The notes beneath the pieces were generated by a model. It worked only from the letters and a program-made list of their open reading frames with translations, was not told where the DNA came from and did not search any database. A DNA stretch of 64,000 nt from NCBI GenBank assembly GCA_032622095.1, contig CP136064.1, positions 50,908,073 through 50,972,072 of the forward strand, read 5' to 3'. Position numbers and translations under genes: made by a program. Within the stretch, counting starts at the first letter, position 1. The number at the start of each line of letters is the position of its first letter. Positions 33,849 through 44,960 of this stretch are shown here, in pieces. The DNA is from Siphonodentalium dalli (Eukaryota; Mollusca; Scaphopoda; Gadilida; Siphonodentaliidae).

Positions 33849-35156
33849 CTTGTTCTTCCAATATCCCGAAGGAATTAGATTTTGACAAAAGCCTCTTCAG
33901 AAATGAGATAGTATCAAAGCACCCCACGTCGATTTATTAACCGCCCCGAACAATGACAGCGTCTAGCGCAGTTTAATTGGACAATTTTGAATGGGTCTTC
34001 CGAGTAGACTCTTTGCTATATAGAACTAGATCTTAATTACGAATATGTCAGAATATGCTGCGAGTTCTTATATCTGTCGAGGATATAATGACACCAAATG
34101 CTTTCAACTGCAAAGAAAACTAGGTCAAGTGACTTTTGCATCTTTCGCTCGACCAGCACCCAGCGCAATATATACTATTAGCCTAAAAAGGTCACTGACA
34201 ACACCCCATCCCCTAGTGAGACTTCTACCTTCTACACTGTGCGCACAGTGAAGGTGGCATTTCCTCTATGCAGTAATTCCGTTGATAATCAAATGGGGAT
34301 TATGTGTATGATCAAGCTATTTTCGATATAAGAGTATAATTTAGAACCACATTCCAAACTAGGTCGGTGAGTAGAGCTATTTATGTCTACAAAATATATA
34401 AGGATTAACCCTTTACCCAACAGAACGGCCCTGTGCCGATGCATTCTCTTATATATGCGAGTCGACCATAGGTCGCCTCGCATATATAAGAGAATGCATT
34501 GGCTTGTTCTTCCAATATCCCGAAGGAATTAGATTTTGACAAAAGCCTCTTCAGAAATGAGATAGTATCAAAGCACCCCACGTCGATTTATTAACCGCCC
34601 CGAACAATGACAGCGTCTAGCGCAGTTTAATTGGACAATTTTGAATGGGTCTTCCGAGTAGACTCTTTGCTATATAGAACTAGATCTTAATTACGAATAT
34701 GTCAGAATATGCTGCGAGTTCTTATATCTGTCGAGGATATAATGACACCAAATGCTTTCAACTGCAAAGAAAACTAGGTCAAGTGACTTTTGCATCTTTC
34801 GCTCGACCAGCACCCAGCGCAATATATACTATTAGCCTAAAAAGGTCACTGACAACACCCCATCCCCTAGTGAGACTTCTACCTTCTACACTGTGCGCAC
34901 AGTGAAGGTGGCATTTCCTCTATGCAGTAATTCCGTTGATAATCAAATGGGGATTATGTGTATGATCAAGCTATTTTCGATATAAGAGTATAATTTAGAA
35001 CCACATTCCAAACTAGGTCGGTGAGTAGAGCTATTTATGTCTACAAAATATATAAGGATTAACCCTTTACCCAACAGAACGGCCCTGTGCCGATGCATTC
35101 TCTTATATATGCGAGTCGACCATAGGTCGCCTCGCATATATAAGAGAATGCATTGG
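33849..35156. repeat. 654-bp perfect tandem duplication
   Basis: Bases 33849-34502 are repeated at 34503-35156; the identical frames starting MSEYAASS at 34045 and 34699 give the 654-base offset. The junction reads GCATTGG-CTT-GTTCTTCC. CTT is shared by the donor (TTGACTTGTTC) and the MITE (GGCTTAACAC), so the break used microhomology next to a MITE hairpin. Repeat B has one copy. The small open frame has no known family, and its identity among copies reflects recency rather than selection. Confidence 0.9.
34405..34505. mobile_element. Truncated two-hairpin TTAA MITE (first copy)
   Basis: TTAACCCTTTACCCAACAGA and the first hairpin (to GAATGCATTGGCTT) are present. Then the tandem-duplication junction cuts the element off. 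The full element is at 35059-35459. Confidence 0.85.
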
Positions 35157-35459
35157 CTTAACACATTAAAAATTATAAAATTGTGAAAGAATGTAAGGAA
35201 AAATGGTAAAAAGTGTTAAAAAAAGAATATTTTTTAGGCCAATGCATTCTCTTATATATGCGAGGCGACCTATGGTCGACTCGCATATATAAGAGAATGC
35301 ATTGGCACAGGGCATAACTGTAACTATCACAATGTGGTCAAGGAGCCGATTCCAAAGATATCCATATTTGTATGGTTTTATTGAGACAGTCCCAAGATAT
35401 TTTAGGCTGTTGAAGCTTTATTTGGCCGGTTTTGGCCGGTTTGTCGGGTAAAGGGTTAA
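35059..35459. mobile_element. Two-hairpin TTAA MITE (piggyBac-like), full length
   Basis: TTAA at 35059-35062 and 35456-35459 brackets 393 bp with inverted ends CCCTTTACCC(A/G)ACA. Inside are two near-palindromes of about 66 bp in opposite orientation (about 35092-35157 and 35238-35306), each made of CCAATGCATTCTCTTATATA, a TGCGAG core and GACC-TAGGTCG. The right end also carries a GGCCGGTTTTGGCCGG repeat. A second complete copy is at 47941-48340. Superfamily assignment rests on the TTAA duplication, which is supported by the clean frame interruption at 47941. Confidence 0.85.
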
Positions 35460-35460
35460 C

Positions 35461-35578
35461 AGTCATGTGGACTGTTTTTATGGAGATGTAACGGTGAGGT
35501 AAGTGGACATAACTTACATACAAGTTATGACCACTTACCTCACCGTTACATCTCCATAAAAATAGTCCACATGACAGT
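35461..35578. repeat. Hairpin with ~55-bp arms
   Basis: AGTCATGTGGACTGTTTTTA and onward (35461-35515) pairs with 35522-35578, ending AATAGTCCACATGACAGTT. It directly abuts the right TTAA of the MITE and is followed by another TTAA, so it may be a separate TTAA element or part of a composite. Confidence 0.75.
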
Positions 35579-35814
35579 TAATCCTTATATTTATATACAT
35601 TTAGCGAGAAAGCCACTTTTGTAAATATATTTAAATCGAAAAGTGTATCGTGACAAGATCAGCCCAAAATACCCAATAGCACCCTTGCCAAAAGTTAATA
35701 GGAACAATTTCTCTTCATATTGAAACCCGATGATGTATTAAGTCAATCCTGCGCGAGTCCAAATGCGCCCAAAACATTACGCGTTCGTCTTTCCAAACCT
35801 AATGACGTATCAAA

Positions 35815-36060
35815 GTTCAAAGTTCAAATGTTTATTTCTCAAGTAAATCATGTTACATGATATTATGAGAAGTTAAAACCCACCGGCGTGTTATCCCTTT
35901 GTCCGGACAGGGCTCTTATCTGGCAGAACGCTCAAGCGTTTTGATCGCATGAGCATTATTTTAACGCCAACAGTCATTCTTTTTTAAGAATGCCCGTGGG
36001 CATTATTTTTTAAGAATGCCCGGCATTATTTTTTACGAATACACGAGGGATTAAATCGGC
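35815..36060 (-). mobile_element. LINE 3' tail fragment (CR1-like)
   Basis: On the minus strand the sequence ends AATAAACATTTGAACTTTGA with a repeated TTTGAAC. This is the AATAAA plus short tandem terminus typical of CR1-like LINEs. Upstream it has AAGAATGCCC-type duplications (GGCATTATTTTTTAAGAATG). No coding part is seen. Confidence 0.4.
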
Positions 36061-36148
36061 TGAGGGACGTCATAGAGTGGCTCCTCCCCCAATCATGTAA
36101 GTTGAGTCAATATAGCGTGTCGGCAAGCTGCATTAAATATCGGAACAC

Positions 36149-36580
36149 TTAAAGGTACTCAATCAGATCAGGCCCTTATACATTACTATTTCTTTGGCTT
36201 CGGGGATAAAAAATAATTGATTCGAGACGAGTAACATATCTATCAACGCTCATAGTGATCAGATTGTTTTTTGATGTTTTGTTATTTCTATTGTTTCTGG
36301 CCCAGAAACACGCCGTCAAAAGGATGGTCTCATTGCGTTATTAATACACTTGATTTTAGAGTTATCCAGCTTCGCCTGTTTGAATAAGTGTTTCTGTGAA
36401 AATTATACATCTCGAGAAAATTACAAACTTAGGGGCAATAATTGCAAACTTTAAAAATTAATATCTAATAACTCTGAGCTTTGATGGATGGGTTCCTCGA
36501 CTCGAATCAAATATTTTGTTTACCCCTGAAGTCACAGAAATAGTAATTTAGGGGTGCTTAATCGGATTGAGTACCTTTAA
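36149..36580. mobile_element. TTAA-flanked MITE, family X, full length
   Basis: TTAA at 36149-36152 and 36577-36580 brackets 424 bp with ~110-bp imperfect inverted ends. These start AGGTACTCAATC(A/C)GAT, continue with TTACTATTTCT-TGGCTTC and GGGGATAAA, and then TTGATTCGAG-CGAG. It is the best-preserved of four copies in the window (others at 15336, 18350 and 55490). Confidence 0.8.
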
Positions 36581-38058
36581 TTTGCTGAGCTAATTAAAAC
36601 TCACAAATATTTAGCGATTTTGATTTTATATTGCCACGCCAAAAAATAAAATAAAATTTCTTCAAACTTTGATACAAAAACACCAACAGCTCTTTGGACT
36701 ATTTAGAAAAGTCCGCAGACAGGCTAAAACACATATAGATAACATCTAAATACGTCCCTAAGTCGGTCAAATAAACACAAAACCGTTTAACACAGATTTT
36801 AACTATACGTTACTTATTGAACGAGAAAGTGCTCACATGGTTATTTTTAATACAATGGGGAAGCACAGAAAAAATATAACATTTCCAGTATCAAATTGAA
36901 ACAGAATAGCGTATACCCATGTGTATAGACATGTCATGCATATCTACTCTGGCTTCGCCAAGATATCATACTCCACTAGTTCAAAACATGATAACTTTCT
37001 GTTGCTCTGACAGGGAAGTTTTATAACATTGAAAAAAAATGCAGTTAACATAATGCTCGGTTATAACTGTTCCGTAATAACATTGTATTTTATAGCAGGT
37101 AAAGGTCCTAACTCGAGTTTGCATGGTTTGGGGGACTTTAATTTAATTAATCGATTGTACTATGCGTCGCTTGGAAAGTTGGAATTTCATTGATGTTGGC
37201 TCACAAAGCTACACAAATCTTGCAACCTCGAGCTGGGAATTTATATTCAAGGAACAAGTATTAACACAGAAATATATTCCCTGCATGGTTTGTTCAATCT
37301 TCAATCCCATCAGAAGATAATAGAAAAGGCTCCCAGGGTTTGAACATATGGGAAATGATATATACGGGGGTACGGGAGCCTGATAAATTATTATGGAATG
37401 TTAACGTATTTGATGTCGAATTAGATGGGGCATCTTTAAATCAAGAAAGAAATATAGTAAGATATTGCTCACATACACTGTCCGAATCCAAAGCGCAACG
37501 ACAAACTTTGGAAGAAACATCCCTCAACTGGCGAGTCCTAATTCGAATTAAATAATAATTGAAATGTGTTGCTTTTCATCGTGGACATCACAAACTGTCC
37601 GTGCTGAACTGTGGGCGTGTACTCAGGTAATCAAGGCAGAGCTTTGGGCCAGACACAATTGATAGTTGGCTCCAACGACAATTCAATGAGTGGGTTTTAA
37701 GTCAGATAATATTCTCAGCGTCGGGAATTCGGTAAAGAATAGACTCGGGCAAGCCCTCGTCTATTCTTTTACCGAATTCCCTCTGCTTCGAACATTATCC
37801 TTTACATAATACATAATTATACAATACAGTACATGGTGTGCAACAGTGGAAAAGGGTTTTTCAGTGTGAGGGGGGGGGAGCTATTAAATATTTATATTAT
37901 ATTATAGGGCATCACAATGTTGTTTGATGACATGCATCACTAAATCGCGCTATCTCCTCGAAACTGTTGGAGATATCGTGACTGAGTGCAGATATAATGC
38001 ATTATTCGTAATTAACTCTTGCGTTTTGTATAAATGTGGAGAGTTTAATCAATATATT
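36581..38058. other. No recognised gene; one hairpin
   Basis: The plus frame at 37340-37555 has no family I recognise. A hairpin with 22-bp arms (GGGAATTCGGTAAAGAATAG from 37723, partner to 37781) stands alone. The poly-G run at about 37871 is minor. Confidence 0.45.
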
Positions 38059-38470
38059 TTAGTTTTTGGAGTTAAACAATTTAGTAAAATTAACTAAATT
38101 CGGATAATTTCGAAAGAATTTGGGAATATATTTTTTTCTCAGATAATCAAGCGAAGAGCATTGTAAAATACAATGATATTCATCTCCAAGTAACCCTGTA
38201 TTACATCTCGTACATACTCTATCTTTCCGATTGGTATCATTCCATGATCCAGTTTCAATGGGAAGTCTGTGATTGGACAATCGAAATCTAGTAAGGATAT
38301 TTGCATCCTTGCGATTCAAAATTTTCAGATAGTCTTCAAGGCCAAATATTGTTTTCAATTTTTTGTATGTGGTACATTTACTTGATTGTTCCATATTAAT
38401 TTTCCATTGCAGTACGTAATGGTCCTTCAGTGTTTGTTGGACAATATTATTCATATTTACAACATTCCGC
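38059..38470 (-). pseudogene. LINE C-terminal Cys/His domain beyond nested insertion
   Basis: The frame reads NNIVQQTLKDHYVLQWK, ILTRFRLSNHRLPIETGSW, CTRCNTGLLGDEYHCIL and LRKKYIPKFF, the conserved C-terminal tail (TRFR-S-H-LPIE, then a C-x2-C...H...C knuckle) of endonuclease/RT LINEs. It continues the protein broken at 42387, so the plus-strand LINE lies between the two halves. The first ~15 residues of the open frame (from 38505) come from the inserted element. Confidence 0.8.
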
Positions 38471-38513
38471 ACCGCCCCCTCCATACCCCCCCCCCATACA
38501 ACCACATTACCAT

Positions 38514-39312
38514 GCCTCTAAAATACCCATGCTCTACATGCAACAAATCAGTGAGAAAAAATCAAGATGCGTTATGTTGTGACCTGTGTGATCAATGGAA
38601 TCACCTCCGCTGCTCTAAATTACTAAAAACAGATTTCATGAAGCTAGCTAATGATGATAGCCCATGGTTTTGCTACCATTGTAATGAGACGTTATTTCCA
38701 TTTAATCACATGGAGGAAGAGGCACTGTTTCGACTGGCATTATTTGACATGAAACAAGAATATACTCACACAAATTCAAATAAATCATTTTTAATGAACC
38801 CATTCACTCTAAATGATGACTTCCGTGAAGAACATCAAATGGATGATGATGACTACAATTTAAACCCAGTAAATCCTGAAAACTCCTCTAACTATACCCT
38901 CCTTGATGAATTTAACGATAAATTGAAAATAATAAACCAAAATGTGTCATCATCAATGATACACTTCAACATACGTTCACTATTAAAAAATATGGACAAG
39001 TTATCCACTTTCCTGTATACCTGTAGACACAGATTTGATCTAATAGGCGTTACTGAAACTTGGCTTAAGGATGAATCTCCTGTGGATCTAACAAAAATGG
39101 GAAGCTATAGCTTATATGAGAAACACAGTAGTGATAGAGGTGGGGGTGGAGTTGGACTTTATGTACATGAAAGCATTGAAGCACAGGTACGATCAGACTT
39201 GTCTTTGTTCAGTGAGAACTTTGAGAGCTTATTTATTGAAATTCCTGACAAAAAAAATAAATTAAAAAAAATAAGTAGTAGGATGTATATATCGAAGCCC
39301 AAATTCTAATGT
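38514..39312 (+). pseudogene. PHD finger and endonuclease N-terminus
   Basis: From ATG 38514 the protein has a Cys/His PHD-type finger (YPCSTCNKSV, CCDLCDQWNHLRCS, PWFCYHCNE), an acidic linker, then the APE endonuclease start (MIHFNIRSLLKN, LIGVTETWLKD with the catalytic Glu, RGGGGVGLYV). ATG 38514 is preferred because upstream codons derive from the interrupted LINE's antisense strand. A frameshift in the A-rich run near 39250-39275 ends the frame; the endonuclease continues in another frame with GCIYRSPNS. Confidence 0.8.
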
Positions 39313-39634
39313 CGATGACTTTCTTGAAAAACTTGAAACAGTATTAACCCAGATACATAAAGAGAAAAAAGATTGTTTCCTAATGGGAGACTTTAATATA
39401 AACATAAATACTAATAACACCAGCGGAAACAACTTCCTTAACTTACTAAAGTCATTTATGTTCTTGCCATCAATAACGAAACCCACTAGAATAACTGAGT
39501 TCAGTGCAACCCTTATTGACAACATATTCTCCAACTGTCTCCTCTCCTCATCTATCAATGCTGGTATATTCGTGGAAGACATTACAGATCACATGCCTAT
39601 CTACCTCCTTTTGAGCAATGGAACTAAACAATGA
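39276..39634 (+). pseudogene. Endonuclease C-terminal half
   Basis: From about 39276 this frame reads GCIYRSPNSNVDDF, FLMGDFNINI, TLIDNIFSN and ITDHMPIYLLL. The GDFN, D-x-I-F and DH blocks complete the active site begun in the preceding frame. It ends at a TGA that overlaps the ATG of the next frame (ATGA at 39631-39634). This is probably a decay stop rather than a translational coupling signal. Confidence 0.75.
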
Positions 39635-40068
39635 ATAAGAAAGACGTATTTATATGGCAAAGAGACTATTCAAAAAGAAACAAAGAAAATTTTATAACCG
39701 AAATATCCAAAATTGACTGGACTATGGTGTTAGACAACCAGGATTGCAACAAAGCCTACAATTATTTCCACGAAACATTAACAAACATTTACAATAATAA
39801 TTTTCCAAACATCAGAAAGAAAATCAAACCTTCTAATCATTGCAATCCATGGATAACAGCAGGTATACTGAATTCCATTAGAAGAAAGAATAAACTATAT
39901 AAAATATTCATTAAGAACAGAACATACTATAATAATGATCGATACAAGAAGTATAGGAATAGACTAAATTCAATTATCCGTACTGCTAAACAACACTATT
40001 ATCATAGGAAATTCCAACAATATGAAGGTAATATCAATGGCACAAGAAAAAGGGAAGCAAAAATGTAA
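39631..40068 (+). pseudogene. LINE linker between endonuclease and RT
   Basis: A 145-residue frame with the endonuclease-RT linker pattern: WQRDYSKRNKENF, KKIKPSNHCNPWITAGILNS, RRKNKLYKIF and RNRLNSIIRTAKQHYY, which resembles the pre-RT segment of CR1/L2-like LINEs. It runs into a stop after EAKM, while the RT frame (FFYENK...) starts one frame away at 40074. A single frameshift near 40068 therefore separates them. Confidence 0.7.
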
Positions 40069-40073
40069 CAGAG

Positions 40074-41153
40074 TTCTTTTATGAAAATAAATATATTAAT
40101 AACAAAGAGGAAATTGCTACCAAATTCAATGAATTCTTCACCAATATTGGACCAACCCTTGCTTCAAAAATTAAACCTAACAAGAATCCAGCAGATTACC
40201 TTAATCAACCTAAGTGTTCTTCATTCTTTATCCAACCAACAGATGAACTTGAAGTCAAAGAAATTCTCAAAAATATCAGTGCAAAAAAGGCGGCCGGTAT
40301 TGATGATCTCAAGTGTTCAATATTGAAACATTGTAGCTCATTTATTATTAAACCCATTACACATATATGCAATCTTTCTCTTGCTAAAGGAATATTTCCA
40401 GACCTCATGAAGATAGCAAAAGTTGTACCTATTTTCAAAGCTAAAGACCCAACCACATTAAGTAACTACAGGCCAGTATCTGTGCTACCTGTATTTTCCA
40501 AAATCCTAGAAAAAATGATGTACAACCGACTGAACAAATACTTAACCAAATACAATATTCTATATAGAAGTCAATATGGCTTCAGACAGAATCACTCAAC
40601 TATTCTGGCACTAACTGATCTCTTAGAGAAAATTACCCAAGCCCTAGATAATAGAGAACACACCATTGTGGTATTCCTTGATCTATCAAAGGCATTTGAT
40701 ACAATAAAGCATCATATAATGCTAAATAAACTTGAAAACTATGGATGTCGTGGGGTTGCACTGAACTGGTTCCAAAGCTATTTGACTAATAGAAAACAAT
40801 CTGTACAATATGAAGGCCACTTGTCTTCACAAACAGACATAATATGTGGAGTTCCACAAGGATATATACTTGACCCTCTACTCTTTCTGATATATATGAA
40901 CGATCTTCCAAATATTTGTAAGGACCTGAATCTAATATTATTTGCTGATGATACAAATGCATTTTACTCTAATAAAGATATAAATAAGGCATATGATGTA
41001 GTCAACAAAGAAATGGAAACAATGAGCAAATGGTTTCTTGCTAATAAACTATCTCTAAACCTAGAAAAAACTTATTACATGATATTTACGAATACAGATC
41101 TATGCAAAAAAATAACTGTCCTACCCGAGCTCAAGATCAATGAAAAGTCATGA
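40074..41153 (+). pseudogene. LINE reverse transcriptase (FADD)
   Basis: Continuous from about 40074; ATG 40323 is internal. RT motifs: KKAAGIDDLKCSIL, NYRPVSVLPVFSKILEK, QYGFRQNHST, VFLDLSKAFDTI (catalytic Asp), CGVPQGYILDPLLFLIY (canonical SGVPQGSILGP altered at several positions) and LILFADDTNAF with both aspartates. The frame breaks off at INEKS and jumps to MRKISDFIP, skipping the usual KFLGI-x-ID-x-x-L-W stretch, so roughly 40-50 codons are deleted near 41150. Confidence 0.85.
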
Positions 41154-41680
41154 GAAAAATCAGTGATTTCATACCCAGAGATACAATGAAAACAATCTAT
41201 TCTGTACTGATTATCCCACATCTCACATATTGTAATGCCATATGCAGTGCAACAACAAAGAAAAACCTTGAAAATCTTGAAAAAATACAAAACAAAGCTA
41301 TCGCCACACTATCTTACAAAAAAAAAGCATACCAGAAATATGTAGGGACCACAATTTGCTATTGATGAATGACATTGGAAACATGCAACTAATACAAATT
41401 TTACATGATTTCCATCAAAAGAAACTCCCCAAATCGCTGTCTTCAATATTTACTAATATACATGATATCCATAACCACAATACCCGGTTCAAAGCAAATT
41501 CAAATCTGTATTGTGAATTCAGAAGAACAAAAAAAGCAAGAAGTGTCATATAAACCAGAGCCAGATGTCTATGGAATGAACTCCCATGTGATTGTAAGCT
41601 TCGCGTAGAAACTAGTGACAAATATCATAAGTACCTAAAATCACATTTCATTAATAAATACACCCCAAATATCAAATAAC
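41150..41680 (+). pseudogene. LINE C-terminal region
   Basis: Reads SVLIIPHLTYCNAIC, NLEKIQNKAIATL, then (shifted frame, from about 41353) LLMNDIGNMQLIQI, HNHNTRFKAN and, past a TAA, ARCLWNELP and a LKSHFINKY end before the TAA near 41678. This is the normal C-terminal order of CR1/L2-like RT proteins (YC...W, IQ-KA-R, NT-R-, WN-LP, K-HF). It carries at least one frameshift and one stop. Confidence 0.75.
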
Positions 41681-42386
41681 AATCCAGTTTGTATGTATTC
41701 TCTCCCCTATTATATATACTAAGGCAATACCAGCCAGCAGTCCCTTACGGCAGAGACTGTCCAGAAGAGGGGGCAGAAATTAATGAACTTCTCTTTATTC
41801 TCATAGTATAATCCTCCCTCTCCTGGCCAGCTCTCCCGGTGAGGAACAGGCCAACCAAATTTATGCCACTTTTCCTCCATGTGTTACTATTTGTCACTCA
41901 TCTGAACAACAATGCAAAAATAATCAACTTGTCTATAACCTTAACCAATTCCTCAACCAAATCAAGCAGTATTCACACCCATATTTCATTGATCACCTTA
42001 AATACTGGTATTCCCCACATTATTGAAAATTGCAAGACGATCGCGCAGGTCTCAGCATAAAGACATCAAGATAATCATATTGGCTACCAGATAAAGCATA
42101 ACAACTAAAAAAAATGACTATAATCACCATCTCACAACCCGACCCCCCCCCCCCACCCCATGCCCCCATCCCTTCTTGCCCATCTCTATACAATAATACA
42201 CACATTGTAAATACGCACCCGCACTATATACACCCAATATACGTACACATAACACTGTATCATTATACAAGCATAAGGGCCCTGCCCTTACAAGTTTAAC
42301 TTTTTGTGGGGTCCTGTTGATATATATGTATTATAATTATATTGAATACGAAATAAATCTTATTGAATCTTGAATCTTGAATCATC

Positions 42387-42605
42387 AATGGTAATATTAT
42401 CCTGGTCCCACCATAGAGACGGTAGCCCCGATTCAATTAGAATTTTATGGATATATGATAGCCATGGATGCTTATATTCACCATTTCTATACCATTTTAA
42501 CAGAAGGGAGTACATCATCCTACTCATTCTGCTATCATTACAATTAACTAATTTTGCCCAGTAGGATACCATTCGACATTTTACATCCAGCTCTAATGGG
42601 AACAT
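42387..42605 (-). pseudogene. LINE C-terminal segment up to nested insertion
   Basis: In frame with the RT beyond a single TGA, it reads FPLELDVKCRMVSYWAKL and later ESGLPSLWWDQ, the helical segment usual between RT and the C-terminal Cys/His domain of this LINE group. It is cut where the 3' end of the plus-strand LINE (TTGAATC repeats) begins. Confidence 0.75.
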
Positions 42606-44117
42606 TCATGTCTCGCCATATACCATTAGCGATGTTGTACTTGTTTTTACATTTAGGATAAATTTAAAAAAATTTAATTGTAATTTTTCTAGGGATTCTA
42701 GACATCCATAACCCCATGTTTCTGTCCCATATAGTAGGATAGGTTTGACAGTTTTATTGAACATGTCTAACTGACATTCGAATGGCAAGGACAATTGGCG
42801 TATTTTATGGATAAGACCATACATAGATCGGGTAGCTCTTGTAATCAGGTCATTTTTTGCTTTGGTAAACGTGTTTAATTTAGTAAAAATAATTCCAAGA
42901 TATTTGTAATGAGTGACATATTCAATATGTGTTCCATTAATGTATAACTTACGTCTTGGGGTACGGCCTTTTCCGAATACCATAATCTTTGTTTTCGACG
43001 TATTGACATTTAATTTCCAAAATGAACAATAGTCGTCAAAAATGCTCAAATATTTTTTCATATCATTTGTACTTTCTGCAAATATTACAGTATCATCAGC
43101 ATAAAGCATTAAATAAAGTTTTACATACGTTTTAAGTTCATCAGTAATTATCGTTTGCAATCGGTGTAGGCCTGGGACATTATTAGTTTCAAAGAAACTC
43201 TCTAAATCATTGAGGTAGATCGAAAATAAAAAAGATGATAAATTTTCACCCTGGAGCACTCCAGAGTACGTTCTGTAAGTATCTGATGTGTCGCCATTGA
43301 TTCTAACCAGGGATTTGACACTGCTGTACATGTTTTTAATAAGTCTGAAACATCTTCCGTTGATACCAGACGTCAACAATTTTTGCCATAGGCCAGTATG
43401 CCATACAGTGTCAAATGCCTGTTTAAAATCAATGAAGGCACAAAAGAATTTCATTTCGCATTGCTCCATTATTGAACACAAAAAATGTAATGCAACAATG
43501 TTATCAGATGTAGAAAAGCCTTTTCTAAATCCAGCTTGATTACTTTGGAGTAAGCATATTTCATCCGCGTACGCAGTTAATCTAGAGTTAATAATTTTGG
43601 TGAAGAGCTTGCCAAGGCAACTCATTATAGTTATAGGACGATAATTTTCTGGACATAATAAGTCGCCTTTCTTTTTATAGACAGGTACTACGATGCCGGT
43701 TAACCACTGTTCTGGCATAATACCACTTTCAAGTATAATATTGAATAAAAGTACATATACTGGTAACATATCGTCGATAGTCGATTTGATATGTTCGTAT
43801 TTTATTTTGTCAATTCCACTACTTTTATTCCCTTTAAGGCCACGAACGGCATTAATTATTTCATGCTCAGTTATGGGTTTATCTAATGTATCGTTATACA
43901 AATCTATCATGGGTAATTCAATGTCTGCGCAATCTTGTAGATTATTTTCAGACGAGTTTTTCTTGAGATAATCATACATTTCCTCGAGTGGTACTTGTGT
44001 TGGCGTACGTTCTACATTTGAGTTTAAGATTTTCCAGTATTCAGAAATATCATCAGTTTGAACCTGTCGAAGTCGGTTTGCAATATTGTTTTTATAAAGA
44101 GCGACATTTTTTCTCAA
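42606..44117 (-). pseudogene. LINE reverse transcriptase, catalytic residues intact
   Basis: A 503-residue frame with RT motifs: GIDKIKYEHI (101-110), NYRPITIMSC (158-167), QAGFRKGFST (194-203), AFIDFKQAFDTVW (227-239, Asp 230), SGVLQGENLSSFLF (285-298) and LYADDTVIF (338-346) with YADD intact. Thumb and connection sequences follow (KTKIMVFGKG, YKYLGIIF). The GV-x-QGENLS form is typical of a LINE group common in molluscs and cnidarians. A TGA after MVYGE ends the frame. The same frame resumes at once with FPLELDVK, showing a recent nonsense change. Confidence 0.85.
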
Positions 44118-44156
44118 AGTTTTTCTATAAAATTTACTTTTCTAAGTGAGTTCGAC

Positions 44157-44960
44157 TTAAAAATATTGAGAACTGTCTTTGTGGAAGTCACGTTGGGCCT
44201 TTTTTAAATCGCGCCTAGCTTTCGCGCATTCACTGTTAAACCATGGTTTATTATTTTTCGTTCGATCATTCGATTTATTTTGTGCACCAAAAGTTCTGTT
44301 TGCTGCACAACTGAAGAGAGTGCAAATGTTTTCGGAGACAGTTGTAGCAGCATCTTTATCAAATATGTCCGGTTGATCAGAATAAGTGTGTAAAATATCA
44401 ATTAGACTGTTTATATTATCTTTATCCAAGTTGTTTACAAAACTTTCGCGTTTATCCGATAGCCATCTGATTGGTCGATTATTGTTGTGATCAGCACTTG
44501 TCACATTCCGAGTAGCGCTCACTGCACTCGTCACTGGCGAGACACCAAGTGTAACTGTAACGGGTGAATGCACATCGGAATAAACAGCGGAAAAATCTAG
44601 TACATCAAATTGACATATATAATCAAACAATTGAGGCGTGGCAATCACATAGTCAATCACACTTACATTGTTACTTGTTGTCTTACCAATATTTTTGTCA
44701 GCCCCAAGTCGTCCATTTACGATAAAAATACCTTTATTTGCACACATTTCAATGAGCTTTCTGCCATAACTGTTGATTGTGTGATCCAAACTGGATCTTG
44801 TGTCCATAAATAGTTGGGATATGTTAGTAATATATTGTGTGGTGTCAACTGGGACCAGATGGTTAATTTCAGGAGGTGTAAATTCAGGGAGTATACCGCT
44901 TCGAGAATTAAAATCTCCCATTAAGCATATAAGGTTGGAATTGTGGAATCTATCTATCAT
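44157..44960 (-). pseudogene. LINE endonuclease C-terminal half and linker
   Basis: This continues directly, in the same frame, after the TAA at 44961-44963. Endonuclease blocks are LMGDFNSRSG (residues 14-23), SVIDYVIATPQ and SDVHSPVTV, the Asn/Asp/His blocks of the fold. The C-terminal part (WFNSECAKARRDLKKAQRDF) is the linker that precedes RT in LINE proteins. In-frame TAA and TAG codons then separate it from the RT frame by 42 bases. Confidence 0.8.

Larger units (their letters stand above)
32409..35156. repeat. Dispersed repeat A (direct partner of 61394-64000)
   Basis: From CATGGGACGCTTCAA at 32409 this segment is nearly identical, in the same orientation, to 61394 onward. It includes the imperfect foldback about 32450-32605, the 91-bp-arm hairpin, the SINE, a 68-codon open frame and the TTAA MITE. 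Differences are B's extra 500 bp (61837-62336), A's 654-bp tandem duplication, and small indels. The left boundary coincides with the truncation of the LINE at 30190-32408. The unit is either a non-autonomous element of more than 2 kb or a segmental duplication. Confidence 0.8.
38470..42386 (+). mobile_element. PHD-finger LINE (CR1/L2-like) nested in another LINE
   Basis: A plus-strand non-LTR element has an ORF from ATG 38514 with PHD finger, endonuclease and RT, a 3' untranslated part (about 41680-42350), AATAAA at about 42351-42356 and a 3' end of repeated TTGAATC (about 42363-42382). A PHD-type finger at the N-terminus and a short tandem 3' terminus are features of CR1/L2-clade elements. 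Damage: frameshifts near 39260 and 40068, a stop near 39634, and a deletion near 41150. Both ends abut the split minus-strand LINE. No clear target duplication was seen. Confidence 0.75.

Noticed and set aside
34045-34905. Identical 68-codon frames starting MSEYAASSYICRG (two here, one at 63539)
   Set aside because: Identity is explained by recent duplication of the DNA. There is no known domain, the copy at 63539 differs in length because of an indel, and no coding signature was seen.
38386-38513. Upstream extension of the PHD-LINE protein to ATG 38386
   Set aside because: This stretch is antisense to the C-terminal coding part of the interrupted LINE and past the GC-rich junction; ATG 38514 gives the normal start just before the finger.
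39631-39634. ATGA stop-start overlap as a translational coupling signal between two ORFs
   Set aside because: The protein is one continuous LINE ORF in relatives and the copy has other frameshifts, so the overlap is most simply decay.
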